Below, one piece after another: positions 51,599 through 60,253 of a stretch of 64,000 nucleotides of DNA. Source of the DNA: Paludibacterium paludis (GTDB taxonomy: Bacteria > Pseudomonadota > Gammaproteobacteria > Burkholderiales > Chromobacteriaceae). Location of the stretch: contig NZ_CP069161.1 of the NCBI RefSeq assembly GCF_018802605.1, positions 1,240,001 through 1,304,000 of the forward strand. Direction: 5' to 3'. Position numbers and translations under genes: made by a program. The first letter of the stretch is position 1; each line of letters opens with the position of its first letter. The notes under the pieces were generated by a model. That model made no database searches, was not told the origin of the DNA, and saw only the letters and a program-made list of their open reading frames with translations.

Positions 51599-51656
51599 GC
51601 ATATACCCTGCGTCAAATGACAACACCCGGCAAGACGGTCTTGGCCAGGTGCTTAC
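51315..51656 (+). mobile_element. IS66-family element, right-end fragment
   Basis: Only the tail of tnpC and the right end remain. The end reads GTAAGCACCTGGCC inwards from 51656, matching the GTAAGC terminal signature of IS66. The left part was lost at the IS2-type fragment, which had inserted in tnpC. Confidence 0.8.
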
Positions 51657-51695
51657 CATTACGCGTTGTTGAAGCTGGCTTGTTCCCTGATTTGC

Positions 51696-51773
51696 TTACG
51701 GTTTATCGAGAAATTCTGTTAGCCGCTCTAAGCCGATCTTGTGCTTGATGATATTATGGTTAAAACTAGCCAT
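51696..51773 (-). pseudogene. 25-codon orf, possible transposase N-terminus
   Basis: AAGGAG lies 8 bases before the ATG at 51773. The peptide MASFNHNIIKHKIGLERLTE begins like IS481-type transposases (…IIKHKIGL) and then stops after five more residues (FLDKP). It is probably what is left of a truncated transposase gene; a genuine small peptide cannot be excluded. The IS903-type element now separates it from its upstream region. Confidence 0.35.
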
Positions 51774-51799
51774 TGGGTTACTCCTTCGCGCTGTTTTGA

Positions 51800-52841
51800 G
51801 GCTTTGTTGCATAAATCGGCCGAGGATTGAGCTTCCCCTTTCCCCAGGCAGATTTATGCCATAGCCACCGTTTGCGGTCGGCCAAGCACGCTGAAGCGAT
51901 TCAGAATGGCGGCGCGCACTTGCAGCTCCGCCACCTGGCGGTCGAAGTCTCTGGCCATCACTCGTTCACCCAGCCGTTTGAAACAGCGCATCTTGGTTTC
52001 CACCAAGCTGCGGCGGTGGTAGCCGCTCCAGCGCTTCCAGATCGCCCGGCCCAGCCGTTTCGTGGCTCGGAGAATCTCATTGCGCGCCAACACGCCCGGC
52101 GATGTCCCTTTCCATGGCCTGCCATTCTTGCGGGTGGGGATGCGCGCATCGGCGCTGCGTGCGGCAATGGCTTCATGGCAGGTCTTGGTGTCGTAAGCGC
52201 CATCGCCGCTGACGCTGGCAACGGGTTCATTGGGCGGGATTTGTTGCAGTAGGGATGGCAGCATCTGTGCATCCCCCTGTCGGTTGTCGGTGACCTCAAT
52301 GGCCCGAATTTCCAAGGTTTCTGCGTCGATGCCCAGATGCACTTTGCGCCATTGGCGGCGGTATTCCGCGCCATGCTTCTTGGTTTTCCATTCGCCTTCG
52401 CCCAGCATCTTGATGCCAGTGCTATCCACCAACAGATGCAAAGCGCCCTGGCTGTGGCTGTGGCGATAAGGGATGTTGACCTGTAGCGTTTTCTGGCGGC
52501 GGCATACCGTGCTGTAGTCTGGAGCCGTCCAGCCGAGGCCCGCGAGTTTGAGCAGGCTTTGCACGAAGCCGATGGACTGCCTGAGCGCTAAGCCGAACAG
52601 GCATTTGATGGTCAGGCAGAACTGAATGGCAGCGTCGCTATAGGTTTGCGCCCGCCCGAGCTTGCCCTGGGGCTTGGCCTGCCAGGCCAGGTCTCGATCC
52701 AGCCAAACAGACAAGGAACCGCGCTGGATCAGGGCGCGGTTGTAGGCTGACCAATTGGTGGTTTTGTACTTCGTAGGGACGGGCTTGGCCATGCCATCAT
52801 TCTACCAAGCCTGGACCTGGGCGGATTTGTGCAACAAAGCC
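51800..52841 (-). mobile_element. Complete IS903-group (IS5 family) insertion sequence
   Basis: A 1042-bp element with ends GGCTTTGTTGCATAAATC and, read inwards from the right, GGCTTTGTTGCACAAATC. The 9-bp target CTGTTTTGA is duplicated at 51791-51799 and 52842-52850, as expected for IS903. With an intact transposase and duplication, it is the clearest recent insertion in the nest. Confidence 0.95.
51854..52792 (-). CDS. IS903-type transposase (IS5 family)
   Basis: A 312-residue DDE transposase, complete. It starts MAKPVPTKYKTTNWSAYNRA. The first catalytic aspartate is in LHLLVDSTGIKMLGEGEW, the second in VSGDGAYDTKTCHEAI and the glutamate in the Y-R-E-type region YHRRSLVETKMRCFKRL. The whole protein agrees with IS903 and IS1031-like relatives in length. 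Confidence 0.95.
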   Translation of the reverse strand: MAKPVPTKYKTTNWSAYNRALIQRGSLSVWLDRDLAWQAKPQGKLGRAQTYSDAAIQFCLTIKCLFGLALRQSIGFVQSLLKLAGLGWTAPDYSTVCRRQKTLQVNIPYRHSHSQGALHLLVDSTGIKMLGEGEWKTKKHGAEYRRQWRKVHLGIDAETLEIRAIEVTDNRQGDAQMLPSLLQQIPPNEPVASVSGDGAYDTKTCHEAIAARSADARIPTRKNGRPWKGTSPGVLARNEILRATKRLGRAIWKRWSGYHRRSLVETKMRCFKRLGERVMARDFDRQVAELQVRAAILNRFSVLGRPQTVAMA

Positions 52842-52945
52842 CTGTTTTGATGAAAATTCACACCTCTATCAAAACGGGTAACCCCACCTTCCGGCAAGGC
52901 CTGACTGTCAGATCAAGTCTGAACTTCTACAGTTCAGACCTTCCT

Positions 52946-53491
52946 TTACGGCAGCTCAGCAAGAGCCAGTATCGGAGCGCTTGTATCCTTTTCCGAGAGA
53001 GTGATCCTATTTTTGTCAGGCCAGTGAATTGCAAGCTTTTCATCATTCCATAAAATGCTACGTTCTAATTCTTTGAACCAATAGTCAGTAGTTTTATATA
53101 GAAAATCAGCAGAATCACTTAATACCAGAAATCCATGTGCAAAACCTTCCGGAATCCAAAGCATTTTTTTATTTTTTGAACTAAGGATTTCGCCATACCA
53201 TTCGCCGAATGAAGGAGAGTTTTGGCGAATATCTACAGCAACATCAAAGACCTCCCCAGAAGTGACTCGAACTAACTTGCCTTGTTGATGCGGCGGCAAC
53301 TGATAGTGCAGTCCACGTAAAACTCCTTTGCTGGAACGTGAGTGATTATCTTGGACGAAACGCACATCATAGCCTACGGCTTCGTTGAATTGCTTCTCGT
53401 TGAAGCTTTCCATGAAAAATCCACGCTCGTCACCAAAGACTATCGGCTCAATGATTTTGATGTCAGGAATAGGGGCGTCGATGATCTTCAT
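52946..53491 (-). CDS. rfbC: dTDP-4-dehydrorhamnose 3,5-epimerase
   Basis: RmlC, 181 residues, third step of dTDP-L-rhamnose synthesis. The cupin core shows FVQDNHSRSSKGVLRGLHYQ, with the catalytic histidine, then GEVFDVAVDIRQNSPSFGEW and IPEGFAHGFLVLSD. The ATG shares one base with the rfbA stop (TGATG), so translation is coupled. It is the last gene of rfbBDAC; 12 bp beyond its stop the IS nest begins, so any further genes of the locus have been lost or moved. Its GC content is lower than its neighbours, a common feature of O-antigen loci. Confidence 0.95.
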   Translation of the reverse strand: MKIIDAPIPDIKIIEPIVFGDERGFFMESFNEKQFNEAVGYDVRFVQDNHSRSSKGVLRGLHYQLPPHQQGKLVRVTSGEVFDVAVDIRQNSPSFGEWYGEILSSKNKKMLWIPEGFAHGFLVLSDSADFLYKTTDYWFKELERSILWNDEKLAIHWPDKNRITLSEKDTSAPILALAELP

Positions 53492-54378
53492 CAGAAAGCC
53501 TTTTCGCGCAATATATTAAATAAGTAGTTGCCGTACGCATTTTTCTTCAGCGGTTGTGCCAAACGTTCAACCTGAGCCTCATCGATATATCCGGATCGGT
53601 ACGCAATTTCTTCAGGGCACGCTACTTTAAGGCCTTGGCGGTTTTCTATGGTCTGGATGAACTGGCTGGCCTCCAGCATCGACTCGTGCGTGCCGGTGTC
53701 CAGCCAAGCGAAGCCGCGTCCCATGGTTTTCACATCCAGCGCCCCTTGTTCCAGGTATCGGGCATTGACATCGGTGATCTCCAGTTCGCCTCGCGGTGAG
53801 GGTTTGATGGATTTTGCGATGTCCACTACATTGTTATCGTAGAAATAGAGTCCCGTGACCGCATAGTTGGATTTGGGTTGTTGGGGTTTCTCTTCGAGGC
53901 TGAGCGCTGTCCCATTCTCGTCGAATTCAACAACGCCATAGCGCTCGGGATCGTTGACACGGTAGGCGAAGACCGTGGCGCCTTCAGGCTTTTCTGTGGC
54001 CTGTTTCAGCAAGGGCGAAAAGTCATGTCCATAAAAAATATTATCACCGAGCACCAAGGCACTGGGATCGTTACCGATAAAGGACTCGCCGATGATGAAG
54101 GCTTGCGCCAGCCCATCGGGAGAGGGCTGTATCGCATAGGAAATGGAAATACCCCATTGGCTGCCGTCGCCCAGCAGGTGTTCGAAGCGCGGGGTGTCCT
54201 GGGGGGTGGAAATGACCAGAATGTCGCGAATGCCAGCCAACATCAGCGTGCTCAACGGGTAGTAGATCATCGGCTTGTCGTAGATCGGTAGCAATTGCTT
54301 GCTGACGGCCAGCGTGGCCGGATATAAGCGTGTTCCCGAGCCGCCTGCCAGAATGATGCCTTTGCGGTTTGCTGTCAT
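53491..54378 (-). CDS. rfbA: Glucose-1-phosphate thymidylyltransferase
   Basis: RmlA, 295 residues, makes dTDP-glucose from glucose-1-phosphate and dTTP. The nucleotide-binding start [20 protein letters not shown] and [20 protein letters not shown] are diagnostic; [12 protein letters not shown] and later the sugar-binding [13 protein letters not shown] follow. A GTG two codons upstream (54384) also opens the frame; AGGGA 10-14 bases before favours the ATG. It lies between rfbD and rfbC on the minus strand. Confidence 0.96.
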   Translation of the reverse strand: MTANRKGIILAGGSGTRLYPATLAVSKQLLPIYDKPMIYYPLSTLMLAGIRDILVISTPQDTPRFEHLLGDGSQWGISISYAIQPSPDGLAQAFIIGESFIGNDPSALVLGDNIFYGHDFSPLLKQATEKPEGATVFAYRVNDPERYGVVEFDENGTALSLEEKPQQPKSNYAVTGLYFYDNNVVDIAKSIKPSPRGELEITDVNARYLEQGALDVKTMGRGFAWLDTGTHESMLEASQFIQTIENRQGLKVACPEEIAYRSGYIDEAQVERLAQPLKKNAYGNYLFNILREKAF

Positions 54379-54402
54379 TGCCACTAATCCCTATTGATCG
54401 AG

Positions 54403-55308
54403 TTACTTTTCTGTTATCTGTTCGAAGACCTGCGCGACGCCATGTGTCCAGTCCGGAAGGGTCAAGCCGAAGGTCTGTGTCAATTTGGCGCAATCGAGGC
54501 GCGAGTTGGCCGGGCGCCGGGCGGGGAGGGGGTAGCCGTCGGTTGGAATCGGTTTGATTTTGTCCTGCGATAGCTTGAGCTTGATGCCAGCTCGCTCGGC
54601 AAGGCCGACGACGTAACGGGCATAACCATGCCACGATGTCTCGCCCGAGGCGGTGAGGTGATAGGTCCCAAAGGGAAAGTCCGCGGTGGTGCGATATTTC
54701 CACTGCCCGATGAGCTGGGCTGTGACGTCGGCCAGCAGCGCCGCCGAGGTCGGTGCTCCGAATTGATCGGCAACAATGCTTAATGAGTCCCTATCCTTGG
54801 CCAGACGCAGGATGGTTTTGAGGAAATTATTGCCGTGCGCGCCAACCACCCAACTGGTGCGCAGAATCAGGTGGCGGCCGGTTTCTTCGCGAATGGCGGT
54901 TTCACCTTCGTGCTTCGATGCGCCGTATACCGACAAGGGATGCGTTGGATCGTCTTCTGTATAGCGTCCTTCCTTGTCGCCATCGAAAACATAATCCGTC
55001 GAATAATGAATCAGCATGGCGTTGTTCTGCTCCGCCCAGCGTGCCAGTGCGCGAGGCGCTGCGGCATTGATGGCGAACGCGGAGTCGGGATCCTTTTCCG
55101 CCTGGTCGACCGCGGTATAGGCGGCCGGATTGACGATGATCGTAGGCGTGAAGGTGTCCAGCGTTTTACGGATTGACTCGGGATCGCCCAGATCCATCAT
55201 ATTGCGCCCTGCGGCCAGAACGTCTCCCAGCGGAGCGAGGGCGCGTTTGAGCTCGAAGCCGACTTGGCCGTTCGCTCCGGTGATCAGGATCCGCAGTGGC
55301 TTAACCAT
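54403..55308 (-). CDS. rfbD: dTDP-4-dehydrorhamnose reductase
   Basis: RmlD, 301 residues, last step: NADPH reduces the 4-keto sugar to dTDP-L-rhamnose. The Rossmann motif [16 protein letters not shown] is at the start; [18 protein letters not shown] and [10 protein letters not shown] carry the catalytic Thr/Tyr-Lys set. The frame is open far upstream, but [15 protein letters not shown] at 55308 is the true start; it overlaps the rfbB stop by 8 bp. Confidence 0.95.
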   Translation of the reverse strand: MVKPLRILITGANGQVGFELKRALAPLGDVLAAGRNMMDLGDPESIRKTLDTFTPTIIVNPAAYTAVDQAEKDPDSAFAINAAAPRALARWAEQNNAMLIHYSTDYVFDGDKEGRYTEDDPTHPLSVYGASKHEGETAIREETGRHLILRTSWVVGAHGNNFLKTILRLAKDRDSLSIVADQFGAPTSAALLADVTAQLIGQWKYRTTADFPFGTYHLTASGETSWHGYARYVVGLAERAGIKLKLSQDKIKPIPTDGYPLPARRPANSRLDCAKLTQTFGLTLPDWTHGVAQVFEQITEK

Positions 55309-56359
55309 AGTGCTTCTCCAGCCAGGAGCGGTAGGCGCCGCTGGTGACGTTGTCGGTCCATTCTGAGTTCTCCAAATACCAAGCGACAGTCTTGCGGATA
55401 CCCGACTCGAAGGTTTCCGCCGGTTTCCAGCCCAGCTCCCGTTCCAGTTTGCGTGCATCGATCGCATAGCGGCGATCGTGACCGGGACGATCAGTGACGA
55501 AAGTGATTTGCTCGGTGTAAGGCTTGCCATCCTGGCGCGGCTTCATTTCGTCAAGTAGCGCGCAGATCGTTTTGACCACATCTAGGTTGGCTTTCTCGTT
55601 CCATCCGCCCACGTTGTAGGTTTCGCCCGGTGTGCCGGCTTCCAGCACGCGGCGGATCGCCGAGCAATGATCCTTGACGAACAGCCAGTCGCGAATTTGT
55701 TGCCCGTCGCCGTAAATCGGCAGGGGTTTGCCGGCCAGTGCGTTGAGGATCACCAGCGGGATGAGTTTTTCCGGGAAATGATAGGGGCCGTAATTGTTGG
55801 AGCAATTGGTCGTCAGGACAGGCAGTCCGTAAGTGTGGTGCCATGCCCGCACTAAATGATCACTGGCGGCCTTGCTGGCCGAGTAGGGGCTGTTGGGCTC
55901 ATAGGCGTGCGTTTCGGTGAACGCCGGAGCGTCGGTGGCAAGCGTGCCGTAGACCTCGTCGGTGGAGACATGGAGGAAGCGGAAAGCGGCCTTTTCCGTG
56001 TCGGGCAGCGATTGCCAATAACCGCGCACCGACTCGAGCAGATTGAACGTGCCGACCACATTGGTCTGGATGAAGTCACCGGGACCATGGATCGAACGGT
56101 CGACATGCGATTCGGCGGCGAAGTTGATCACGGCGCGTGGACGATGGGTGTCGAGAAGCGCTCCGAGGAGTTCACGGTCGCCGATGTCGCCCTTGATGAA
56201 AATGTGCTGCGGATTGCCCTCTAGGGAACGGAGGGTCTCCAGGTTGCCGGCGTAGGTCAGTGCGTCGAGGTTGACGAGGGTTTCCTGCTGCCCGCTGATC
56301 CAGTCCAGTACGAAATTGCCACCAATAAAGCCGGCTCCGCCGGTCACCAAAATGGTCAT
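55301..56359 (-). CDS. rfbB: dTDP-glucose 4,6-dehydratase
   Basis: RmlB, 352 residues, an NAD-dependent short-chain dehydrogenase family enzyme that forms dTDP-4-keto-6-deoxyglucose. [20 protein letters not shown] is the nucleotide-binding start; [11 protein letters not shown] and the [20 protein letters not shown] motif supply Thr/Asp/Glu and Tyr-Lys. GTGAG before the ATG at 56359 is a weak ribosome binding site; GTGs at 56374 and 56371 are alternatives. First gene of the rfbBDAC operon. Confidence 0.96.
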   Translation of the reverse strand: MTILVTGGAGFIGGNFVLDWISGQQETLVNLDALTYAGNLETLRSLEGNPQHIFIKGDIGDRELLGALLDTHRPRAVINFAAESHVDRSIHGPGDFIQTNVVGTFNLLESVRGYWQSLPDTEKAAFRFLHVSTDEVYGTLATDAPAFTETHAYEPNSPYSASKAASDHLVRAWHHTYGLPVLTTNCSNNYGPYHFPEKLIPLVILNALAGKPLPIYGDGQQIRDWLFVKDHCSAIRRVLEAGTPGETYNVGGWNEKANLDVVKTICALLDEMKPRQDGKPYTEQITFVTDRPGHDRRYAIDARKLERELGWKPAETFESGIRKTVAWYLENSEWTDNVTSGAYRSWLEKHYG

Positions 56360-56374
56360 TGCCAATCTCACCAC

Positions 56375-56643
56375 ATATTCGTTAGTGGGCGCATTGAAAA
56401 ATAGGAGTATTTTTCAATGCGTCTTTGCATGTCATTGTTTTACTATGTAATTATGACTTAGTCATTGCGATATTTTAAGATACTCTGCCGTGCTGTACCA
56501 GCAATAAAATACCATTTACAGAGAAAAGTCGTGCATTGTACCTAGATGGAAGCTGGGGCTTGATAATGGCGATTTGGAGGAGGGCTGTACTGTTTCGATC
56601 AGACGTTTGCTGTCGGATGATTTACGCATCGCCCGCTAATGTG
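56375..56643. promoter_or_regulatory. Leader and promoter region of rfbBDAC with long hairpin
   Basis: No gene is supported here. GCATTGAAAAATA (56391-56403) and TATTTTTCAATGC (56408-56420) form a perfect 13-bp stem with a GGAG tetraloop, 32 bp before the rfbB ATG, on the transcript. ATGACTTAGTCAT (56453-56465) is a perfect odd palindrome further upstream. The first could be an attenuator-like or translation-control hairpin; the second an operator. No JUMPstart/ops sequence was seen. Confidence 0.5.
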
Positions 56644-56677
56644 AAAAAGCCCGATCACATGGGTGATCGGGCTTTTG
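56644..56677 (-). terminator. Rho-independent terminator after tRNA-Asn
   Basis: On the minus strand AAAGCCCGATCACC-CAT-GTGATCGGGCTTTTT; the stem is 12 bp with a T-run, just downstream of the tRNA. Confidence 0.85.
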
Positions 56678-56682
56678 GAATC

Positions 56683-56758
56683 TGGCTCCCCGAGCAGGGC
56701 TCGAACCTGCGACCTGCGGATTAACAGTCCGTCGCTCTACCAACTGAGCTATCAGGGA
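56683..56758 (-). tRNA. tRNA-Asn (GTT)
   Basis: A 76-nt cloverleaf on the minus strand: acceptor TCCCTGA pairs with TCGGGGA (one G-U), D-stem GCTC/GAGC, anticodon loop CTGTTAA (anticodon GTT), T-loop TTCGAGC, discriminator G and an encoded CCA. Confidence 0.96.
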
Positions 56759-57012
56759 ATTGTCTGGAACAACTTGCGTCGTTCAGCGATGGGGCGAACT
56801 ATACCGGTGTTGATGGGGGCTGTCAACACTCGTGAGCGTGACGTGATCCACATATTTTTATATATCCGCCAATAATTTAAATAAGTCCATGAAAATGATT
56901 GTTATATGAATAATGCATTATTTCTTGAATCACACTGGATTGGCCCAATATAAGTTAAATTCAAGCGCCAAGTTTTGCGCTTTGGTAATGACTTTTGGGT
57001 AACGGGGGCTCG

Positions 57013-58032
57013 ATGGATAACAAATGGCAGGAAGGATTCGAAGCAAGGGGCGGTCAATTCGAGGGTGTGGCGGTGTGCTTTGCCGATGTGGCGACTGAGC
57101 TTGAGCGAATGGAGAGCGGCGCGTTTCTTTCTCCACTCGCGGCATTTCGGCTGATCAAGGTTAGCGGCGAAGATACCAGCGCTTTTTTGCAGGGGCAACT
57201 GTCCAGCGATATCCGAGAAGTGACCCCGGTACATAGCCAATACAGTACCTATTCCACGGCGAAAGGCCGGATGTTGGCCAATTTTCTTGTATGGCAATAT
57301 CGTGACGACTATTTCTTAATGGTATCGGCGGATATTGCCGACGCCATTGTCCGTCGTTTGTCGATGTTCGTCCTGCGCTCGAAGGTAAAGCTTGAGCTGC
57401 TTGACGGGGAATGGCATTTGCTGGGCGGGATGGGCGGAGACGTTGAATCCTGGCTGGCGAAATATGTGGCGATACCACGCGCCGTCCATGAGGTCGCCTC
57501 AGCCGGGGATGTCGTTCTGATCCGCTTGCCCTCTGGCGCGCTATTGGCCGCGCTCTCCGAGCCGGTCCGGGAGGACGTCATGGCGGCAATGCCCGACCTG
57601 GCGTTGATTGGCAGTGCTTCATGGTTATTGCGGGATATCCGCGCTGGCATAGCGTGGGTCACGGCCACCACACGGGAGCTGTTCGTTCCGCAAATGGCCA
57701 ATATGGATAAAATCGGGGCGATCAGTTTCCGTAAAGGTTGTTATCCCGGCCAGGAAATTGTTGCCCGTACGGAATATCTGGGAAAGGTGAAGCGTCGGCT
57801 TTACCGAGCGGAAGTCGCGGGTGAGGCGGCGGCGGGAGACCCCTTGTTTATTCCTTCCATGGGAGAGCAGGTAATTGGCCATGTGGTCAATACGGTCAAA
57901 TTATCCAACGGTAAAAATGAGTGTCTTGTCGTGGCGCAGGAAGCCGGTTGGGAGGAGTCTATTCATTTAAAAGGGATCGATGGCCCGATTTTGACTCAAT
58001 TGCTTTTATCTTCGCATGACATCCGTGAGTAA
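57013..58032 (+). CDS. ygfZ: YgfZ/GcvT-family folate-binding protein (Fe-S maintenance)
   Basis: A 339-residue cytosolic protein related to the glycine-cleavage T protein. YgfZ binds tetrahydrofolate and helps build or repair Fe-S clusters in enzymes such as MiaB. The signature KGCYPGQE is at residues 241-248 with the conserved Cys243. Earlier GQLSSDIREVTPVHSQYSTY and AKGRMLANFLVWQ match the N-terminal domain. The ATG at 57013 (MDNKWQEGF) is preceded by CGGGGG; the frame extends six codons further. It follows a 250-bp gap after tRNA-Asn with no other gene. Confidence 0.92.
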   Translation: MDNKWQEGFEARGGQFEGVAVCFADVATELERMESGAFLSPLAAFRLIKVSGEDTSAFLQGQLSSDIREVTPVHSQYSTYSTAKGRMLANFLVWQYRDDYFLMVSADIADAIVRRLSMFVLRSKVKLELLDGEWHLLGGMGGDVESWLAKYVAIPRAVHEVASAGDVVLIRLPSGALLAALSEPVREDVMAAMPDLALIGSASWLLRDIRAGIAWVTATTRELFVPQMANMDKIGAISFRKGCYPGQEIVARTEYLGKVKRRLYRAEVAGEAAAGDPLFIPSMGEQVIGHVVNTVKLSNGKNECLVVAQEAGWEESIHLKGIDGPILTQLLLSSHDIRE

Positions 58033-58153
58033 ATTTTTATTAATAGTTTGATTTTTCCCGCAATACGGTTTATTTTTGATTTGCCAATGGCGACGTGACT
58101 TGCGTTTGCCTGGTTCCCATAATCTACAGTAACCACGGTATAAGGTATAAATA

Positions 58154-58459
58154 ATGGATCTCAGCAAATTGGAACTCCCTGAACTGCTCACCCTCAAATC
58201 CGACCTCGAGCAGGAAATCAAGCGGCGGGAACATGATGCGAAAGACAAGGCACGCAAGCAGATCGTCGAAATCGCCAAGACCTATGGCCTGTCCGTAGAG
58301 GACGTGCTGGCGAAGACCGGCACCACCCGCAAGCCCGTTGAAGCCAAATACCGTCATCCGGATCATCCTGAGCTGACCTGGACCGGCCGCGGCCGCAAGC
58401 CGGTATGGGTTCAGGAGTTGCTTGCCAGTGGCAAGACGATGGAAGACCTGACTATCTGA
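58154..58459 (+). CDS. H-NS family nucleoid-associated protein
   Basis: A 101-residue H-NS-like protein of the short betaproteobacterial type. The N-terminal coiled coil (LPELLTLKSDLEQEIKRREH) mediates oligomerisation; the C-terminal DNA-binding domain carries YRHPDHPELTWTGRGRKPVW, with the GRGRKP loop that enters the minor groove of AT-rich DNA. It likely silences AT-rich and acquired regions, of which this window has several. Transcribed alone with a terminator behind it. Confidence 0.92.
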   Translation: MDLSKLELPELLTLKSDLEQEIKRREHDAKDKARKQIVEIAKTYGLSVEDVLAKTGTTRKPVEAKYRHPDHPELTWTGRGRKPVWVQELLASGKTMEDLTI

Positions 58460-58482
58460 TCCGGTTCAGTCCTGTCATTGGC

Positions 58483-58508
58483 AAAAACGCCCTGCGGGGC
58501 GTTTTTTG
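58483..58508 (+). terminator. Rho-independent terminator after the H-NS-family gene
   Basis: AAAAACGCCC and GGGCGTTTTTT pair around TGCG. Confidence 0.88.
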
Positions 58509-58586
58509 CTTTTCATCTGTAACTGCCATCTTTCAGGTCGTGCTGTTAAGATATAGCCATGCTATTTCTGCAAGCAGGAAAAACTC

Positions 58587-60248
58587 ATGCTGGGTTTATT
58601 CAAGCGGAAGCCCAAACCCTCCGAAAACCCCTTTGATGGGCCGGAGGCCGCGGCGGCCTGGCTGGCGGCCAGTCTCGACAATGAAGGGCCTGCGGCGCAT
58701 GCCACGGTCGCACGGCGTATCCAGACCTGGAAACGGGCCGGGGCTTGTCCGGGAAAACCCCAGCTTGATGCGCTCTTTGTCCTCTATCAGGGATCCTGGG
58801 CGCTTCATCAGCAATTGATGGGCAATGTTCTGCTCAACACCCGCATGCCCGAAGCACTGGAAAACGATCTGCGCGAAAAAAGCCTGGAGTGGTCCTCGGC
58901 CTTCCTTTCTGTCCTGATCCCCCTTACGCATCTGCCGGCCTCAAGCGAAGAGCGGCAATGGTTGGCGCCCAGTCTCCCCCTCGTGAGTGTGTTGACCCTG
59001 ACATTGCTGGCCGAGCAGGCGAGGTGGCGTTATATGCGTCACCTGGAGCCTGATTCGGCATTTTGGCGCACGTTGCATAAAACCTACGCACACAGTGAAG
59101 CGGCCGGATTCGCCGGGCAGGATGTCGTGTTGAACGACGGAGAGCCGCCGACGACCGTCGAAGATTTGTATCTTGGCATTTTGATGCTGTCACTGTTGCC
59201 ATATGGCTCCCTGACGACATTGCAGCTGGATGCGGCCTGGCAGGTGTTGCAGGAGCTTTCCACGCGCATGAGCCTGATCCGTCGGCGTGATGCCTGGTCG
59301 AGCTTCGAGGTTCGTCTTGGTGGTGACAGGCCGGCCATGCGACCGTCGGATGACGGCGCTTCGGCCATGTCCCGATACTGGACGACGGAGGTGTTGTCCG
59401 AAGAGTTGCAGGAATGGCTGGCGTTGCTGGAGTCAGGTCGGCCCTTGCCGGATAGCATCATGCGCCGGCCGCGCGGGCTCGATGCGGGAGTGCTGCGCAT
59501 TCTTCTCCGTTCTTGGGCTCCGCAAGTTGTGAGGATTGACCGGGCGGCCCGGACGGGGGATGACGGTCAGGTCGATCTGATTCACCGGCTGCCTGCAATC
59601 CATGCGGTGCTGCGGGAGCAGGAGGATGAGCATGGGGACGATGCCGGAGAGGAAAGCAAAGGCTTTGACCGTGCTGTCGATCTTCGTGTGTACGGATTCG
59701 TGACTCACCGGGCGCCTGAACGTGTCGTGCAGGAAAAACCCCGGGTGGCGGGGCCGTTGGTGGTGCGGGCCGATATCGATAACGTCAGCCGCAGCGGCAT
59801 CGGGCTGGAGCTGAGCGAGGAGGGCCAGGAGTGGCTTGCCGCCGGCCGTCTGGTGGCGTTTCGCCGCCTTAGCGAGTCGATGTGGGCACTTGGGATCATC
59901 CGGCGGATCAAGCGCAAAGAAGGCGGGCGATGTTTTCTGGGAATCGAAACCATCGGCGACCAGGCCATTGCGGCCTCGTTGCGTCCGACGGATCAGCGAA
60001 TGGTGGAAGCCGGGTTGCCGACCGAACATGTGTGGCGCAATGGCATGATTGCCATTCACCTTCCATCCCATGGCCCGGAGCAGAGCGGATCCCGGTTGAT
60101 CATGCCTTCCGCATGGTGCGTGCCGGACCGGCCGTTCTTCATGGATGTGCGCGGCAAAACCATTCAGCTGACGCTGGGGCGCATGATAGAAAGCGGCAGT
60201 GACTGGGCGCTGGTGGATCTTGTCGACGTGACCCCGCCGGCGACCTGA
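58587..60248 (+). CDS. Large hypothetical protein with PilZ-like C-terminal motif
   Basis: A 553-residue protein I do not recognise as a named family. The N-terminus MLGLFKRKPKPSENPFDGPE is basic and there is no signal peptide. The first 330 residues are helical, with a hydrophobic stretch at about 130-148 (SLPLVSVLTLTLLAEQA). The C-terminal region (about 380-480) contains VVRADIDNVSRSGIGLELSE, which fits the [DN]xSxxG motif of PilZ c-di-GMP receptors, then strands like VAFRRLSESMWALGIIRRIK. The usual RxxxR motif is not clear. It could be a c-di-GMP effector; convergent with the DUF1345 gene. Confidence 0.6.
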   Translation: MLGLFKRKPKPSENPFDGPEAAAAWLAASLDNEGPAAHATVARRIQTWKRAGACPGKPQLDALFVLYQGSWALHQQLMGNVLLNTRMPEALENDLREKSLEWSSAFLSVLIPLTHLPASSEERQWLAPSLPLVSVLTLTLLAEQARWRYMRHLEPDSAFWRTLHKTYAHSEAAGFAGQDVVLNDGEPPTTVEDLYLGILMLSLLPYGSLTTLQLDAAWQVLQELSTRMSLIRRRDAWSSFEVRLGGDRPAMRPSDDGASAMSRYWTTEVLSEELQEWLALLESGRPLPDSIMRRPRGLDAGVLRILLRSWAPQVVRIDRAARTGDDGQVDLIHRLPAIHAVLREQEDEHGDDAGEESKGFDRAVDLRVYGFVTHRAPERVVQEKPRVAGPLVVRADIDNVSRSGIGLELSEEGQEWLAAGRLVAFRRLSESMWALGIIRRIKRKEGGRCFLGIETIGDQAIAASLRPTDQRMVEAGLPTEHVWRNGMIAIHLPSHGPEQSGSRLIMPSAWCVPDRPFFMDVRGKTIQLTLGRMIESGSDWALVDLVDVTPPAT

Positions 60249-60253
60249 CCTGC

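Larger units (their letters stand above)
51657..52932 (-). mobile_element. Unclassified insertion-sequence remnant split by the IS903-type element
   Basis: The sequence continues from 51657-51799 to 52851-52932 once the IS903 copy and one duplication are removed. On the minus strand it starts with TGTAGAAGTTCAGACTTGAT at 52932, which looks like a terminal repeat, and leads to a short orf with a good ribosome binding site. An IS481-like origin is possible from the N-terminal peptide but cannot be confirmed. Confidence 0.4.

Noticed and set aside
56536..56875. Small open frames over tRNA-Asn
   Set aside because: They read through the antisense of the tRNA, a common source of false proteins such as SRARTCDLR.
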